Positions 1 to 7,795 are shown, counted from the stretch's first letter. The stretch is 8,717 nt of DNA from Pseudomonadota bacterium (GCA_023416575.1 JAEZHL010000184.1:1-8717); one strand, 5' to 3'. Numbers and translations: made by a program. The notes: generated by a model not told the origin, from the letters alone.

Positions 1-227
1 AAGCCGGCGGGATGATCCGCGCCCAGCTCACCCTCGAGCCAGCGGCGGCAGCGGACGTGCTCCCGGCAACGGATGCAATTCGTCCGCGCTTCGTAGAAGG
101 AGACACCGCGCTGGTGGCGGACCGCCGCCGCGCCATCAACGCGAAGCCGCATCATGATTTCGCTCATGTGTCTCGCTTGCCGCTCGATCTGGCGGCACAT
201 CGGCCCAGGCATGGTCGCGTTCTCCAT
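1..227 (-). CDS. DUF6455-like small Cys-rich protein (partial, C-terminus beyond left edge)
   Basis: An open frame starts at ATG 227-225 and stays open to base 1, giving 75 residues and no stop, so the C-terminus is missing. The visible protein has an N-terminal helix-like stretch rich in Met and Arg (residues 6-30), the segment GVSFYEARTNCIRC, and a CxxCx5C pattern (Cys51, Cys54, Cys60) followed by RRWLEG. From memory this matches alphaproteobacterial DUF6455 proteins, whose next element is usually a further Cys in a CPNA-like motif; that part is off the edge here. The function of the family is unknown; clustered Cys suggest metal or redox chemistry, which is inference. Start choice is uncertain: ATG 227 has an AGGGGG stretch 5 nt upstream, while ATG 212 (residue 6) has GGAG 9 nt upstream. 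The gene is divergent from metY, and a perfect FNR/FixK-type box lies about 72 nt upstream of ATG 227, which suggests induction at low oxygen. Confidence 0.72.
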   Translation of the reverse strand, partial: MENATMPGPMCRQIERQARHMSEIMMRLRVDGAAAVRHQRGVSFYEARTNCIRCREHVRCRRWLEGELGADHPAG

Positions 228-292
228 AAGGGCCCCCTACTCCGCTCGTACTGACGACAGGATCAAATTCGCGCCAAACGGGGTTTGCAAGC

Positions 293-306
293 TTGATCGA
301 GATCAA
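293..306. promoter_or_regulatory. FNR/FixK-type box (TTGAT-N4-ATCAA)
   Basis: The bases TTGATCGAGATCAA match the FNR/FixK/Anr consensus TTGAT-N4-ATCAA at all ten defined positions; the dyad extends one base each side (CTTGATC at 292-298, GATCAAG at 301-307). Its centre is at 299.5. If it acts as a class II site (centre at -41.5), transcription toward the minus-strand DUF6455-like gene would begin near 258, about 30 nt before ATG 227, and the -10 region would fall on AT-rich GAATTT (270-265). The equivalent -10 position toward metY (329-334, ACCGGC) is GC-rich and not promoter-like. The box therefore more probably drives the minus-strand gene. An effect on metY, for example repression, cannot be excluded. 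Confidence 0.7.
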
Positions 307-331
307 GGCGCCCCGCGTCAAAATCGCCACC

Positions 332-367
332 GGCCAGATGCAACGCCGCTGCCGAACGGGTCTGGCC
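332..367 (+). repeat. Inverted repeat / possible stem-loop upstream of metY
   Basis: GGCCAGA (332-338) is exactly complementary to TCTGGCC (361-367), separated by 22 nt. It lies 59 nt before the metY ATG and could be a leader-RNA hairpin or an operator. I could not match it to the conserved core of SAM-II or other methionine-linked riboswitches. Just downstream, AGGATC occurs twice at a 10-bp interval (376-381, 386-391), and TAGGAT (385-390) is a weak -10 candidate. A 7-bp dyad can arise by chance in such GC-rich DNA. Confidence 0.3.
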
Positions 368-425
368 CTGGTCTCAGGATCAGCTAGGATCGCCGCCGAA
401 TCGAGCTTGATGGAGGAACTTGTCA

Positions 426-1724
426 ATGACCGACCAGCCTGGTGCCGGCACTCCCGGGTTTGCCACACTCGCGATCCACGCGGGCGCGGCACCGGATCCC
501 TCGACGGGCGCGCGTGTCACGCCGATCTACCAGACGACCTCCTTCGTTTTCAACGACGCGGACCACGCTGCGGCGCTGTTCGGTCTCGAGACGTTCGGCA
601 ACATCTACACCCGCATCATGAACCCGACGCAGGCCGTGCTCGAGTCGCGGGTGGCCGCGCTCGAGGGTGGCACGGCGGCCCTTGCCGTTGCCTCGGGTCA
701 CGCGGCGCAATTCCTCGTTTTCCATACGCTGCTCGAGCCTGGCGACGAGTTCGTGGCCGGCCGGCAGCTCTATGGCGGATCGGTCAATCAGTTCAATCAC
801 GCGTTCAAGAAATTCGACTGGAACGTGGTGTGGGCCGATTCAACCGAGCCTGAAAGCTTCGCCCGGGCGATCACGCCGAAGACGAAAGCGATTTTCTGCG
901 AGTCGATCGCGAACCCCGGTGGCGTCGTCGTCGACCTGTCCGCGATCAGCGCCATCGCCAAGAAGGCCGGCGTGCCGTTGATCGTCGACAACACCATGGC
1001 GACGCCCTACCTGTGCCGGCCGAAGGAATTCGGCGCCGACATCGTCGTCCATTCGCTGACGAAATTCATGGGCGGGCACGGCAATTCGATCGGCGGCGTG
1101 ATCGTCGACAGCGGCACCTTCGACTGGCTCGGCGCGAAGCACCGCTACAAGACGCTGGTCGACCCGAACCCGTCCTACAACGGCATGAAGCTTGCCGAGA
1201 CGTTCGGGGACTTTGCATTCGCGATCGCGGCGCGGGTCATGGGGCTGCGCGACCTCGGGCCGTCGATCTCGCCGATGAACGCATTCTTCATCCTGACCGG
1301 CATCGAGACGCTCCCGTTGCGCATGGCGCGGCATTGCGAGAACGCGCAGGCCGTCGCCGAGCACCTGGAGAACCATTCCAAGGTTGCGTGGGTCAACTAT
1401 GCCGGCCTGCCGTCCAATCCGAGCTACGCGATCCATAAGCGGATCTGCCCGAAGGGCGCCGGCTCTGTGTTCACCTTCGGTCTCAAGGGTGGTTATGAGG
1501 CCGGAACGAAGCTGGTCGCGAACCTGAAGCTCTTCTCGCATCTCGCCAATATCGGCGACACGCGCAGCCTCGTGATCCACCCGGCCTCCACGACGCATCG
1601 GCAGCTCACGGATGAGCAGAGGAAGGCTGCGGGCGCAGGTCCCGACGTCGTTCGCCTGTCGATCGGTCTCGAGGACAAGGCCGACATCATCAACGATCTC
1701 GATCAGGCGCTGGCGACCGTATAG
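426..1724 (+). CDS. metY: O-acetylhomoserine sulfhydrylase (O-acetylhomoserine aminocarboxypropyltransferase)
   Basis: This PLP enzyme of the Cys/Met metabolism (gamma) family replaces the acetyl group of O-acetylhomoserine with sulfide to give homocysteine, a cytosolic step of methionine synthesis. The 432-residue length fits MetY and is longer than the roughly 390-400 of MetB, MetC or MetZ. Visible features are YQTTSFVF near residue 35, the phosphate-binding YTR motif (Y61-R63), NPTQ at 66-69, the glycine-rich GGTAALAVASGHAA segment (81-94), D188 in VDNT for the pyridine nitrogen, and the Schiff-base lysine K213 in SLTKF, followed by GGHGNSIGG. Start choice: TTG at 420 is in frame, but ATG 426 has GGAGG (412-416) 9 nt upstream, which is near-ideal spacing, while TTG would have only 3 nt. 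It appears monocistronic, with a terminator-like hairpin 11 nt after the stop. O-succinylhomoserine sulfhydrylase is a less likely alternative on length and motif grounds. Confidence 0.95.
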   Translation: MTDQPGAGTPGFATLAIHAGAAPDPSTGARVTPIYQTTSFVFNDADHAAALFGLETFGNIYTRIMNPTQAVLESRVAALEGGTAALAVASGHAAQFLVFHTLLEPGDEFVAGRQLYGGSVNQFNHAFKKFDWNVVWADSTEPESFARAITPKTKAIFCESIANPGGVVVDLSAISAIAKKAGVPLIVDNTMATPYLCRPKEFGADIVVHSLTKFMGGHGNSIGGVIVDSGTFDWLGAKHRYKTLVDPNPSYNGMKLAETFGDFAFAIAARVMGLRDLGPSISPMNAFFILTGIETLPLRMARHCENAQAVAEHLENHSKVAWVNYAGLPSNPSYAIHKRICPKGAGSVFTFGLKGGYEAGTKLVANLKLFSHLANIGDTRSLVIHPASTTHRQLTDEQRKAAGAGPDVVRLSIGLEDKADIINDLDQALATV

Positions 1725-1735
1725 CCGAGAAGATA

Positions 1736-1771
1736 GCGAATAGGGGCTACGTAATCCGCGGCCCCTTTCGC
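1736..1771 (+). terminator. Terminator-like hairpin after metY
   Basis: GCGAA (1736-1740), a bulged T, and AGGGGC (1742-1747) pair with GCCCCT (1761-1766) and TTCGC (1767-1771), leaving a 13-nt loop. This gives an 11-bp stem with one bulge, starting 11 nt past the metY stop. The only T run (TTT) lies inside the descending arm, so it is not a textbook intrinsic terminator. Its position between convergent genes supports a role in ending metY transcription. Confidence 0.55.
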
Positions 1772-1803
1772 TCGATACACTACAGCTGGATCACTGAAGA
1801 GCA

Positions 1804-1821
1804 GCGGCGGAGTTCCGCCGC
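1804..1821 (-). terminator. Short perfect hairpin after phaC
   Basis: GCGGCGG (1804-1810) and CCGCCGC (1815-1821) form a perfect 7-bp GC stem with a 4-nt loop, one base past the phaC stop codon at 1823-1825. In the phaC direction the stem is followed by TGCTCTTC, a poor T tract. It may act as a terminator or as a 3'-end stabiliser for the phaC transcript. Confidence 0.45.
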
Positions 1822-1822
1822 C

Positions 1823-3637
1823 TCAAGCCTTCACCTTCACATAGCTACCGGGGGCGTCTTCGAGGACGCCGAGCACCGCGCCGGGCTCGCGCGCCGGAAT
1901 GCGAGCGCCGGAGTGCTTCGCGAGCCACTTGCTCCAATGCGGCCACCAGGAGCCTGGCGTCTCCTTGGCCTGCGCAATCCAGTCCTCGAGAGTGTCTGCG
2001 GACTTCTTGCTGGTCCAGAACTGGTATTTGACCCGCTTCGGATCGGGCGGATTGACGACACCGGCAATGTGACCGGAGCCCGCGAGCACGAACTCGATCG
2101 GCCCGCCGAACAGCTTCGATCCGATGAACACGGATTTGGCCGGCGCGATGTGATCCTCGCGGGTGGCGAGCTCGAAGATGGGTAGCTTCACCGCCTTGAG
2201 GTCGAGCCGCGTGCCCGCAATCTTCATCTGTCCCTTGGCGAGCTTGTTCTCGTGATAGAACTCTCGCAAGTAGAAGTTGTGGTTGGCCGCCGGCATCCGC
2301 GTCGAATCCTGGTTCCAGTACAGGAGGTCGAACGGGAAAGGTTTCTTGCCGAGCAGGTAGTTGTTGACGATGTAGGGCCAGATCAGGTCCTTCGGCCGCA
2401 ACAGGTTGAACACCGTCGCCATGCGCGAGCCGTCGAGATACCCGCGCTCGGACATCATCTCCTCGAGCGCCTTGAGCTGCGTGTCGTCGATGAACACCAG
2501 CAGATCGCCGGCTGATGTGAAGTCCGTCTGAGCCGCAAGGAACGTCGCCGAGCGATAGAGATCCTCACCGCGCGCCGCGAGGTAGGCGAGCGTCGTCGCC
2601 AGCAACGTGCCACCGACGCAATAGCCGACGACGTTGATCCTGCTGTGGCCCGTTTCGCGCATGACGGCGTGGGTCGCCGCCAGCGCGCCCTCGGTCATGT
2701 AGTCCTCGAAGGTCTTGTGCTTCAGCCGCTCGTCAGGATTGACCCATGACACGACGAAGACGGTGAAGCCCTGGCTGACAGCATACCTTATGAAGGACTT
2801 CGGCTGCGTCAGATCAAGGATGTAGTACTTGTTGATCCACGGCGGGATGATGAGCAAGGGAACATCGTATACTTTGTCCGTCGTCGGCGTATACTGGATG
2901 AGTTGCAGCAGCTCATTCTGGAAGACGACCTTGCCGGGCGTCACCGCGAGATTGCGACCGACCTCGAACGCCTCGAGGTCAGTTTGGCTGATCCGCAACA
3001 GATCGCCTGACTTCTCCATGTCCCGGGCCAGATGCTCCAGGCCCTGGATCAGGTTCCGGCCGTTGGTCGCGAGCGTCTCCCGCAGCACTTCGGGATTGGT
3101 CATCGGAAAGTTCGAAGGCGACAGCGCGCTCAGCAGCTGCTCCAGATAGAACTCCGCCTTCATCCGTGTACGATCGTCGATGCCCTCCGTCTTCTCGAGC
3201 ATCGTCTCAGCCCAATGCGCTGTCAGCAGATAAAGCTGCTTCCAGTAGTCGAAGTATGGCTCCGACCAATCGGGGTCCTTGAAGCGGTTGTCGCCCGTTT
3301 CCGGCTGGGCGACCGGCTCCACAGTTTCCCCGAGCGCGCGCCGGACGGTCGACTGCCAGAGATCGAAATAGCCGCTCACCAGCGCACTTTGCGCTTCGGC
3401 CACGCGCGCGGGATCGCTCATCCAGGCGCGGGCGACCTCGCCCATGGCCTTCCCAGCTTCGACCATCTCGTTCGCGCCGCTGTAGGGCCCGAAGTTTCCG
3501 TCGGCCCGTTCGACGAGACCGGCCATCACCTTGCCGCCTTGCTCGAACATTCTGAGAAGGTTCAATGCCAACTCGTGGGAGGCGTCGGGCAGGTCGGCCG
3601 CGTTCTCCGGCTTGATATCGGGATTCGGCTTTTGCAT
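1823..3637 (-). CDS. phaC: Class I polyhydroxyalkanoate synthase
   Basis: The enzyme polymerises (R)-3-hydroxyacyl-CoA, mainly 3-hydroxybutyryl-CoA, into polyester storage granules and works at the granule surface. With the start at ATG 3637 it has 604 residues, typical of class I synthases. The N-terminal domain (about residues 60-260) includes the conserved SPSNFPMTNPEVL and the segment GRNLAVTPGKVVFQNEL. The alpha/beta-hydrolase domain carries the lipase-like box GYCVGG with nucleophile C340, then D495 in TREDH and H523 in GSGHIAG, the full catalytic triad. The C-terminus has the conserved GSWWPHW. The frame is open back to ATG 3724, but that would add 29 Pro-rich residues unlike the family and has no ribosome-binding site; ATG 3637 is preceded by CAGGAA at close spacing. 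No phaA, phaB, phaZ, phasin or phaR lies in the window. It is convergent with metY and divergent from the lipoprotein operon. Confidence 0.96.
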   Translation of the reverse strand: MQKPNPDIKPENAADLPDASHELALNLLRMFEQGGKVMAGLVERADGNFGPYSGANEMVEAGKAMGEVARAWMSDPARVAEAQSALVSGYFDLWQSTVRRALGETVEPVAQPETGDNRFKDPDWSEPYFDYWKQLYLLTAHWAETMLEKTEGIDDRTRMKAEFYLEQLLSALSPSNFPMTNPEVLRETLATNGRNLIQGLEHLARDMEKSGDLLRISQTDLEAFEVGRNLAVTPGKVVFQNELLQLIQYTPTTDKVYDVPLLIIPPWINKYYILDLTQPKSFIRYAVSQGFTVFVVSWVNPDERLKHKTFEDYMTEGALAATHAVMRETGHSRINVVGYCVGGTLLATTLAYLAARGEDLYRSATFLAAQTDFTSAGDLLVFIDDTQLKALEEMMSERGYLDGSRMATVFNLLRPKDLIWPYIVNNYLLGKKPFPFDLLYWNQDSTRMPAANHNFYLREFYHENKLAKGQMKIAGTRLDLKAVKLPIFELATREDHIAPAKSVFIGSKLFGGPIEFVLAGSGHIAGVVNPPDPKRVKYQFWTSKKSADTLEDWIAQAKETPGSWWPHWSKWLAKHSGARIPAREPGAVLGVLEDAPGSYVKVKA

Positions 3638-3817
3638 GGGTTCCTGCAGATCCGATGGCTCCCCCGGCCCTGGTGGCGGACGATTGGCCGGCAGAAGCGC
3701 AGCACATATGAGTCTGCAATACATAGTGCGGCCAAGGCCAGCGCACCAGCACCGGGGCCAGTAGTGTAAATCGAATCGCGTAACTTAGAGGCTGGGAGCG
3801 CGAACGGAACACACGAG
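3638..3817. other. Divergent intergenic region between phaC and the lipoprotein operon
   Basis: These 180 bp must hold the promoters for phaC leftward and the lipoprotein-alaC-hom-glpX operon rightward. I see no convincing sigma-70 hexamer pair in either direction. In the phaC direction a TTGGCC followed 18 nt later by TCATAT is a weak candidate near positions 3741 and 3710. GCAG and CTGC half-sites flank the palindrome CATATG at 3705-3710 with 11-nt spacing (3699-3717), but the arrangement does not match the CTGC-N3/4-GCAG pattern described for PhaR regulators. Confidence 0.3.
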
Positions 3818-4171
3818 ATGGAACGCTGCACGGACACCATGCCGCTGCCGTCGGACTGGTCAGCACGCGAAAGCAGGCGCGTGCTTGCCGCCGGCACCAT
3901 GCTGCTCGTCCTTCTGCTGGCGGGCTGCTCGCAGTCGAACTCGACCCGCTTACCGGAGCTCGCCTCGATACCGCGCCAGATCCTCTCTGATGACGAACAG
4001 AAGCGGGCTGTGGATGAAATGAATGCCCGACGCGAGTCCCACACCGCCGAGGCCATCAAGGAGATTGAGCAAGGGCGCCGCTCCGCCGGCCCTGGACGAG
4101 CGGAAGCGAACAATCGTAAAGACGAGCAGCGAACTTCATCAGTGCTGAGCAACGGACGAGATCACCCGTGA
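3818..4171 (+). CDS. Small putative outer-membrane lipoprotein, unknown function
   Basis: This 117-residue protein has a signal sequence with a charged n-region (ARESRR, residues 16-21), a hydrophobic core (VLAAGTMLLVLLL, 22-34) and the lipobox LLAGC with the lipidated cysteine at C37. Ser at +2 predicts the outer membrane by the Lol rule known from Enterobacteria. The mature part, about 81 residues, has a charged, probably helical segment (DDEQKRAVDEMNARRESHTAEAIKEIEQ within 58-85) and then a polar, likely disordered tail. ATG 3818 is chosen because GGAA lies 8 nt upstream; ATG 3839 (residue 8) is possible and also leaves a complete signal peptide. Its stop TGA (4169-4171) overlaps the GTG start of the aminotransferase by 4 nt, so the two are probably translationally coupled. 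I do not recognise a named family; no function is assigned. Confidence 0.82.
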   Translation: MERCTDTMPLPSDWSARESRRVLAAGTMLLVLLLAGCSQSNSTRLPELASIPRQILSDDEQKRAVDEMNARRESHTAEAIKEIEQGRRSAGPGRAEANNRKDEQRTSSVLSNGRDHP

Positions 4172-5394
4172 CCGACGAGTTCCATCGCATCAAGCGCCTG
4201 CCGCCTTACGTCTTCGCCGAGGTCAACCGTCTCAAGGCAGGCGCCCGAGCCGGTGGCGCCGACATCATCGATCTCGGGATGGGCAATCCCGACATGCCGA
4301 CGCCGCAGCATATCGTCGAGAAGCTCGTCGAGACGGTCAGCAAGCCGCGTGCCCATCGTTACTCGGCCTCCAAGGGCATCCCGGGTCTGAGGCGTGCACA
4401 GGCCGCCTACTATGAGCGTCGCTTCGGCGTGAAGCTCAACCCCGAGACACAGGTCGTCGCGACGCTCGGCTCCAAGGAAGGCTTCGCCAACATGGCCCAG
4501 GCGATCACCGCGCCGGGCGACGTCATCCTGGTGCCGAACCCGACCTACCCGATCCACGAGTTCGGCTTCATCATCTCCGGCGCCTCCATTCGGCACATCC
4601 CGGCGAGCACCGGGCCGGAGTTCCTGCGCGGTGTTGAGCGGGCGGCCCGCCATTCGATCCCGAAGCCGCTGGCGATGGTGCTGAGCTATCCGTCGAACCC
4701 GACGGCGATGACCGCCGATCTCGATTTCTATGCCGAGGCCGTGCAACTCGCGAAGCGGCTCGGGCTCATCATCCTGTCGGACGTCGCCTACGCGGAGATC
4801 TATTTCGACGGCAACCCGCCGCCGTCCGTGCTGCAGGTGCCGGGCGCCATGGATGTGGCGGTCGAGTTCACGTCGCTGTCCAAGACGTACAGCATGCCGG
4901 GCTGGCGCATGGGCTTCGCCGTCGGCAACGAGCGGCTGATCGGCGCACTGGCACGTGTGAAGTCCTATCTCGACTACGGCGCCTTCACCCCTATACAAGT
5001 TGCAGCAGCCGCCGCGCTCAACGGTCCGCAGGACTGCGTGGATGAGATCCGCCAGATCTACAAGAGCCGGCGCGACACGCTGGTCGACAGCTTCACCCGC
5101 GCGGGCTGGCCCATTCCCGCCCCGGCTGCGACGATGTTCGCCTGGGCACCGATTCCCGAGCCGTACCGGGAGCTCGGCTCAGTCGAGTTCGCAAAGCTGT
5201 TGATCGAACAGGCTGATGTTGCCGTATCTCCGGGCCTCGGCTTCGGCGAATATGGCGAGGGTTTCGTGCGCATCGCGCTCGTCGAGAACGAGCACCGCAT
5301 CCGCCAGGCGGCGCGTAACATTAGGAAATTCCTTTCCCAATCGCCCACGACGATGCACAACGTCATCCCGTTGCAACAGAAGGCGTCTGGTTAG
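4168..5394 (+). CDS. alaC: AlaC/DapL-type PLP aminotransferase (probable glutamate-pyruvate aminotransferase)
   Basis: This class I/II fold aminotransferase has 408 residues. It closely resembles E. coli AlaC (YfdZ) as I recall it along its length: RLPPYVF at 10-16, DLGMGNPDMPTPQHIVEKL at 35-53, YSASKGIPGLR at 65-75, VPNPTYPIH at 122-130, SYPSNPTA at 173-180 and KSYLDYGAFTPIQVAA at 265-280. Catalytic features are N177, D205 and Y208 for PLP, Schiff-base K239 in SLSKTYSMPGWR, R247 for the phosphate and R368 in FVRIAL for the substrate carboxylate. AlaC makes alanine from pyruvate and glutamate. Relatives are often labelled LL-diaminopimelate aminotransferase, so substrate is not certain. The GTG start overlaps the lipoprotein stop in a GTGA junction, and hom begins 8 nt after its stop, giving a tight operon. 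The site upstream of the GTG (GGACGAG) is a weak ribosome-binding site, consistent with coupled translation. Confidence 0.88.
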   Translation: MTDEFHRIKRLPPYVFAEVNRLKAGARAGGADIIDLGMGNPDMPTPQHIVEKLVETVSKPRAHRYSASKGIPGLRRAQAAYYERRFGVKLNPETQVVATLGSKEGFANMAQAITAPGDVILVPNPTYPIHEFGFIISGASIRHIPASTGPEFLRGVERAARHSIPKPLAMVLSYPSNPTAMTADLDFYAEAVQLAKRLGLIILSDVAYAEIYFDGNPPPSVLQVPGAMDVAVEFTSLSKTYSMPGWRMGFAVGNERLIGALARVKSYLDYGAFTPIQVAAAAALNGPQDCVDEIRQIYKSRRDTLVDSFTRAGWPIPAPAATMFAWAPIPEPYRELGSVEFAKLLIEQADVAVSPGLGFGEYGEGFVRIALVENEHRIRQAARNIRKFLSQSPTTMHNVIPLQQKASG

Positions 5395-5402
5395 GCTCAC
5401 AT

Positions 5403-6728
5403 ATGTCACCTCCTCTCAAACTCGGCGTCGCCGGCCTTGGCACCGTCGGCACTGGCCTTCTCCAGGCGCTCTCCGCGCACGCTGACCGGCTGACGGCGAC
5501 GCTGGGTCGCGAGATCAAGGTCGCCGCCGTGTCGGCACGCTCGCGCGGCAAGGACCGCGGCATTTCGATCGAGGGGCTGAGGTGGGTTGCTGACCCCGTG
5601 GCGCTCGCGACCGATCCGGAGATCGACCTTTTCGTCGAGCTGATTGGCGGTCATGAAGGCGCCGCGGCCGAAGCGGTCGAAGCAGCGTTGCGCGCTGGCA
5701 AGCACGTCGTCACCGCCAACAAGGCTTTGCTCGCCCGCCATGGCATCCGGCTGGCGCGGCTCGCCGAGCAGCACGGCGTCGCACTCAACTTCGAGGCGGC
5801 GGTGGCAGGCGGCATCCCGGTCATCAAGACGATCCGGGAGGCACTGCTCGGCAATGACATCCGCCGCGTCTACGGCATCCTGAACGGCACCTGCAATTAC
5901 ATCCTCACCACCATGCAGAAGGAGGGCCGCCCCTTCGCCGAGGTGCTGAAGGAAGCCCAAGCCCTGGGCTATGCGGAAGCCGACCCCACCTTCGACATCG
6001 GCGGCTTCGACACCGCGCACAAGTTGTCGCTGCTGACGAGCCTGTCGTTCGGCACTGAAGTGGCGTTCGACGACATCCACATCGAAGGCATCGAGCACAT
6101 CACGCCGGCCGACATCGAGGCCGCCGACGACCTCGGCTACCGGATCAAGCTGCTCGGCGTCGCCCTGCGCACACCGAGCGGCATCGAGCAGCGGGTGCAT
6201 CCGGCCATGGTGCCGAAGCATTCGGCCATTGCGGAGGTCTCGGGCGTCACGAACTGCGTCGCCATCGACGGAGACTTCGCCGGCGACCTGCTGCTCGTCG
6301 GCTCCGGCGCAGGTGCCAGACCGACCGCCTCGGCCGTGGCGAGCGATATCGGCGATATCGCGCGCGGCCTCGTGCTGCCCCCGTTCCTGACGCCGGCCGG
6401 CCAGCTCAAGCCCTACGTCCGGGCCATGCTCGACCGCCACCAGGGTGCTTATTACGTACGGCTCACCGTCTATGACCGCCCCGGTGCGATGGCCGCCATC
6501 GCCACCCGGATGGCCGAGCAGGAGGTGTCGATCGAAAGCATCGTGCAGCGGCGCCCCCGCTCCGCGCTGCCCGGCATCGGCGCGCGGCCTGCGCCCGGCT
6601 CCCTGACACCGGTCGTGCTCATTACCCACGAGACGACTGAGGAAGCGATGCGGAAGGCACTTGCCGCCATTGCCGGTGACGGCAAGGTTGCTGAGGCGCC
6701 TCAGATGATTCGCATCGAGAAACTTTGA
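5403..6728 (+). CDS. hom: Homoserine dehydrogenase with C-terminal ACT domain
   Basis: The enzyme reduces aspartate-4-semialdehyde to homoserine with NAD(P)H, the branch point to threonine and methionine. It is monofunctional, with no aspartokinase part, and at 441 residues has the usual length. An N-terminal Rossmann fold has GLGTVG at 11-16; TANK with K107 follows at 104-107. The catalytic domain has AGGIPVIKTIREAL (135-148), NGTCNYILTTM (161-171), and the segment GYAEADPTFDIGGFDTAHK, in which E192, D203 and K207 match the yeast active-site residues E208, D219 and K223. An ACT domain (about 349-432, starting AYYVRLTVYDRPGAM) probably binds threonine for feedback inhibition. A Pro/Ala-rich loop (384-402) interrupts the ACT domain. 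ATG 5403 follows the alaC stop by 8 nt and has only a weak AGG ribosome-binding site, so it likely depends on translation of alaC. Confidence 0.96.
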   Translation: MSPPLKLGVAGLGTVGTGLLQALSAHADRLTATLGREIKVAAVSARSRGKDRGISIEGLRWVADPVALATDPEIDLFVELIGGHEGAAAEAVEAALRAGKHVVTANKALLARHGIRLARLAEQHGVALNFEAAVAGGIPVIKTIREALLGNDIRRVYGILNGTCNYILTTMQKEGRPFAEVLKEAQALGYAEADPTFDIGGFDTAHKLSLLTSLSFGTEVAFDDIHIEGIEHITPADIEAADDLGYRIKLLGVALRTPSGIEQRVHPAMVPKHSAIAEVSGVTNCVAIDGDFAGDLLLVGSGAGARPTASAVASDIGDIARGLVLPPFLTPAGQLKPYVRAMLDRHQGAYYVRLTVYDRPGAMAAIATRMAEQEVSIESIVQRRPRSALPGIGARPAPGSLTPVVLITHETTEEAMRKALAAIAGDGKVAEAPQMIRIEKL

Positions 6729-6770
6729 ACATTCTGCACCGATTGAGACCGGAAATGGAGGATCAGGCCC

Positions 6771-7757
<987 letters not shown>

Positions 7758-7795
7758 CAGTGAACAGGGCCGGCAGACCAAGGACTTAGATTCCC

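Noticed and set aside
420..425. TTG start for metY at 420
   Set aside because: Only 3 nt separate it from GGAGG, whereas ATG 426 has 9 nt and a standard start codon.
840..1598. A 252-codon minus-strand frame opposite metY
   Set aside because: Shadow of metY codon bias; its composition is dominated by Arg, Asp, Gly and Val and no motif is visible.
3699..3717. GCAG-N11-CTGC dyad upstream of phaC as a PhaR operator
   Set aside because: Half-sites are only 4 bp and point the opposite way, with longer spacing than the pattern described for PhaR.
3638..3724. N-terminal extension of phaC to ATG 3724
   Set aside because: The extra 29 residues are Pro-rich and unlike class I synthases, and no ribosome-binding site precedes that ATG.
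3032..3769. A 245-codon plus-strand frame opposite the 5' part of phaC
   Set aside because: phaC is certain here from its catalytic triad and conserved blocks; this frame is its complement and has no recognisable domain.
4162..4998. A 278-codon minus-strand frame opposite the aminotransferase
   Set aside because: Its span falls almost wholly within the aminotransferase gene, its composition is typical of an antisense shadow, and no ribosome-binding site or family feature is seen.
5406..5414. TCACCTCCT, identical to the anti-Shine-Dalgarno end of 16S rRNA, at codons 2-4 of hom
   Set aside because: It is within coding sequence for Ser-Pro-Pro, no complementary AGGAGG lies nearby in the same transcript leader, and there is no rRNA sequence around it; most likely coincidence.
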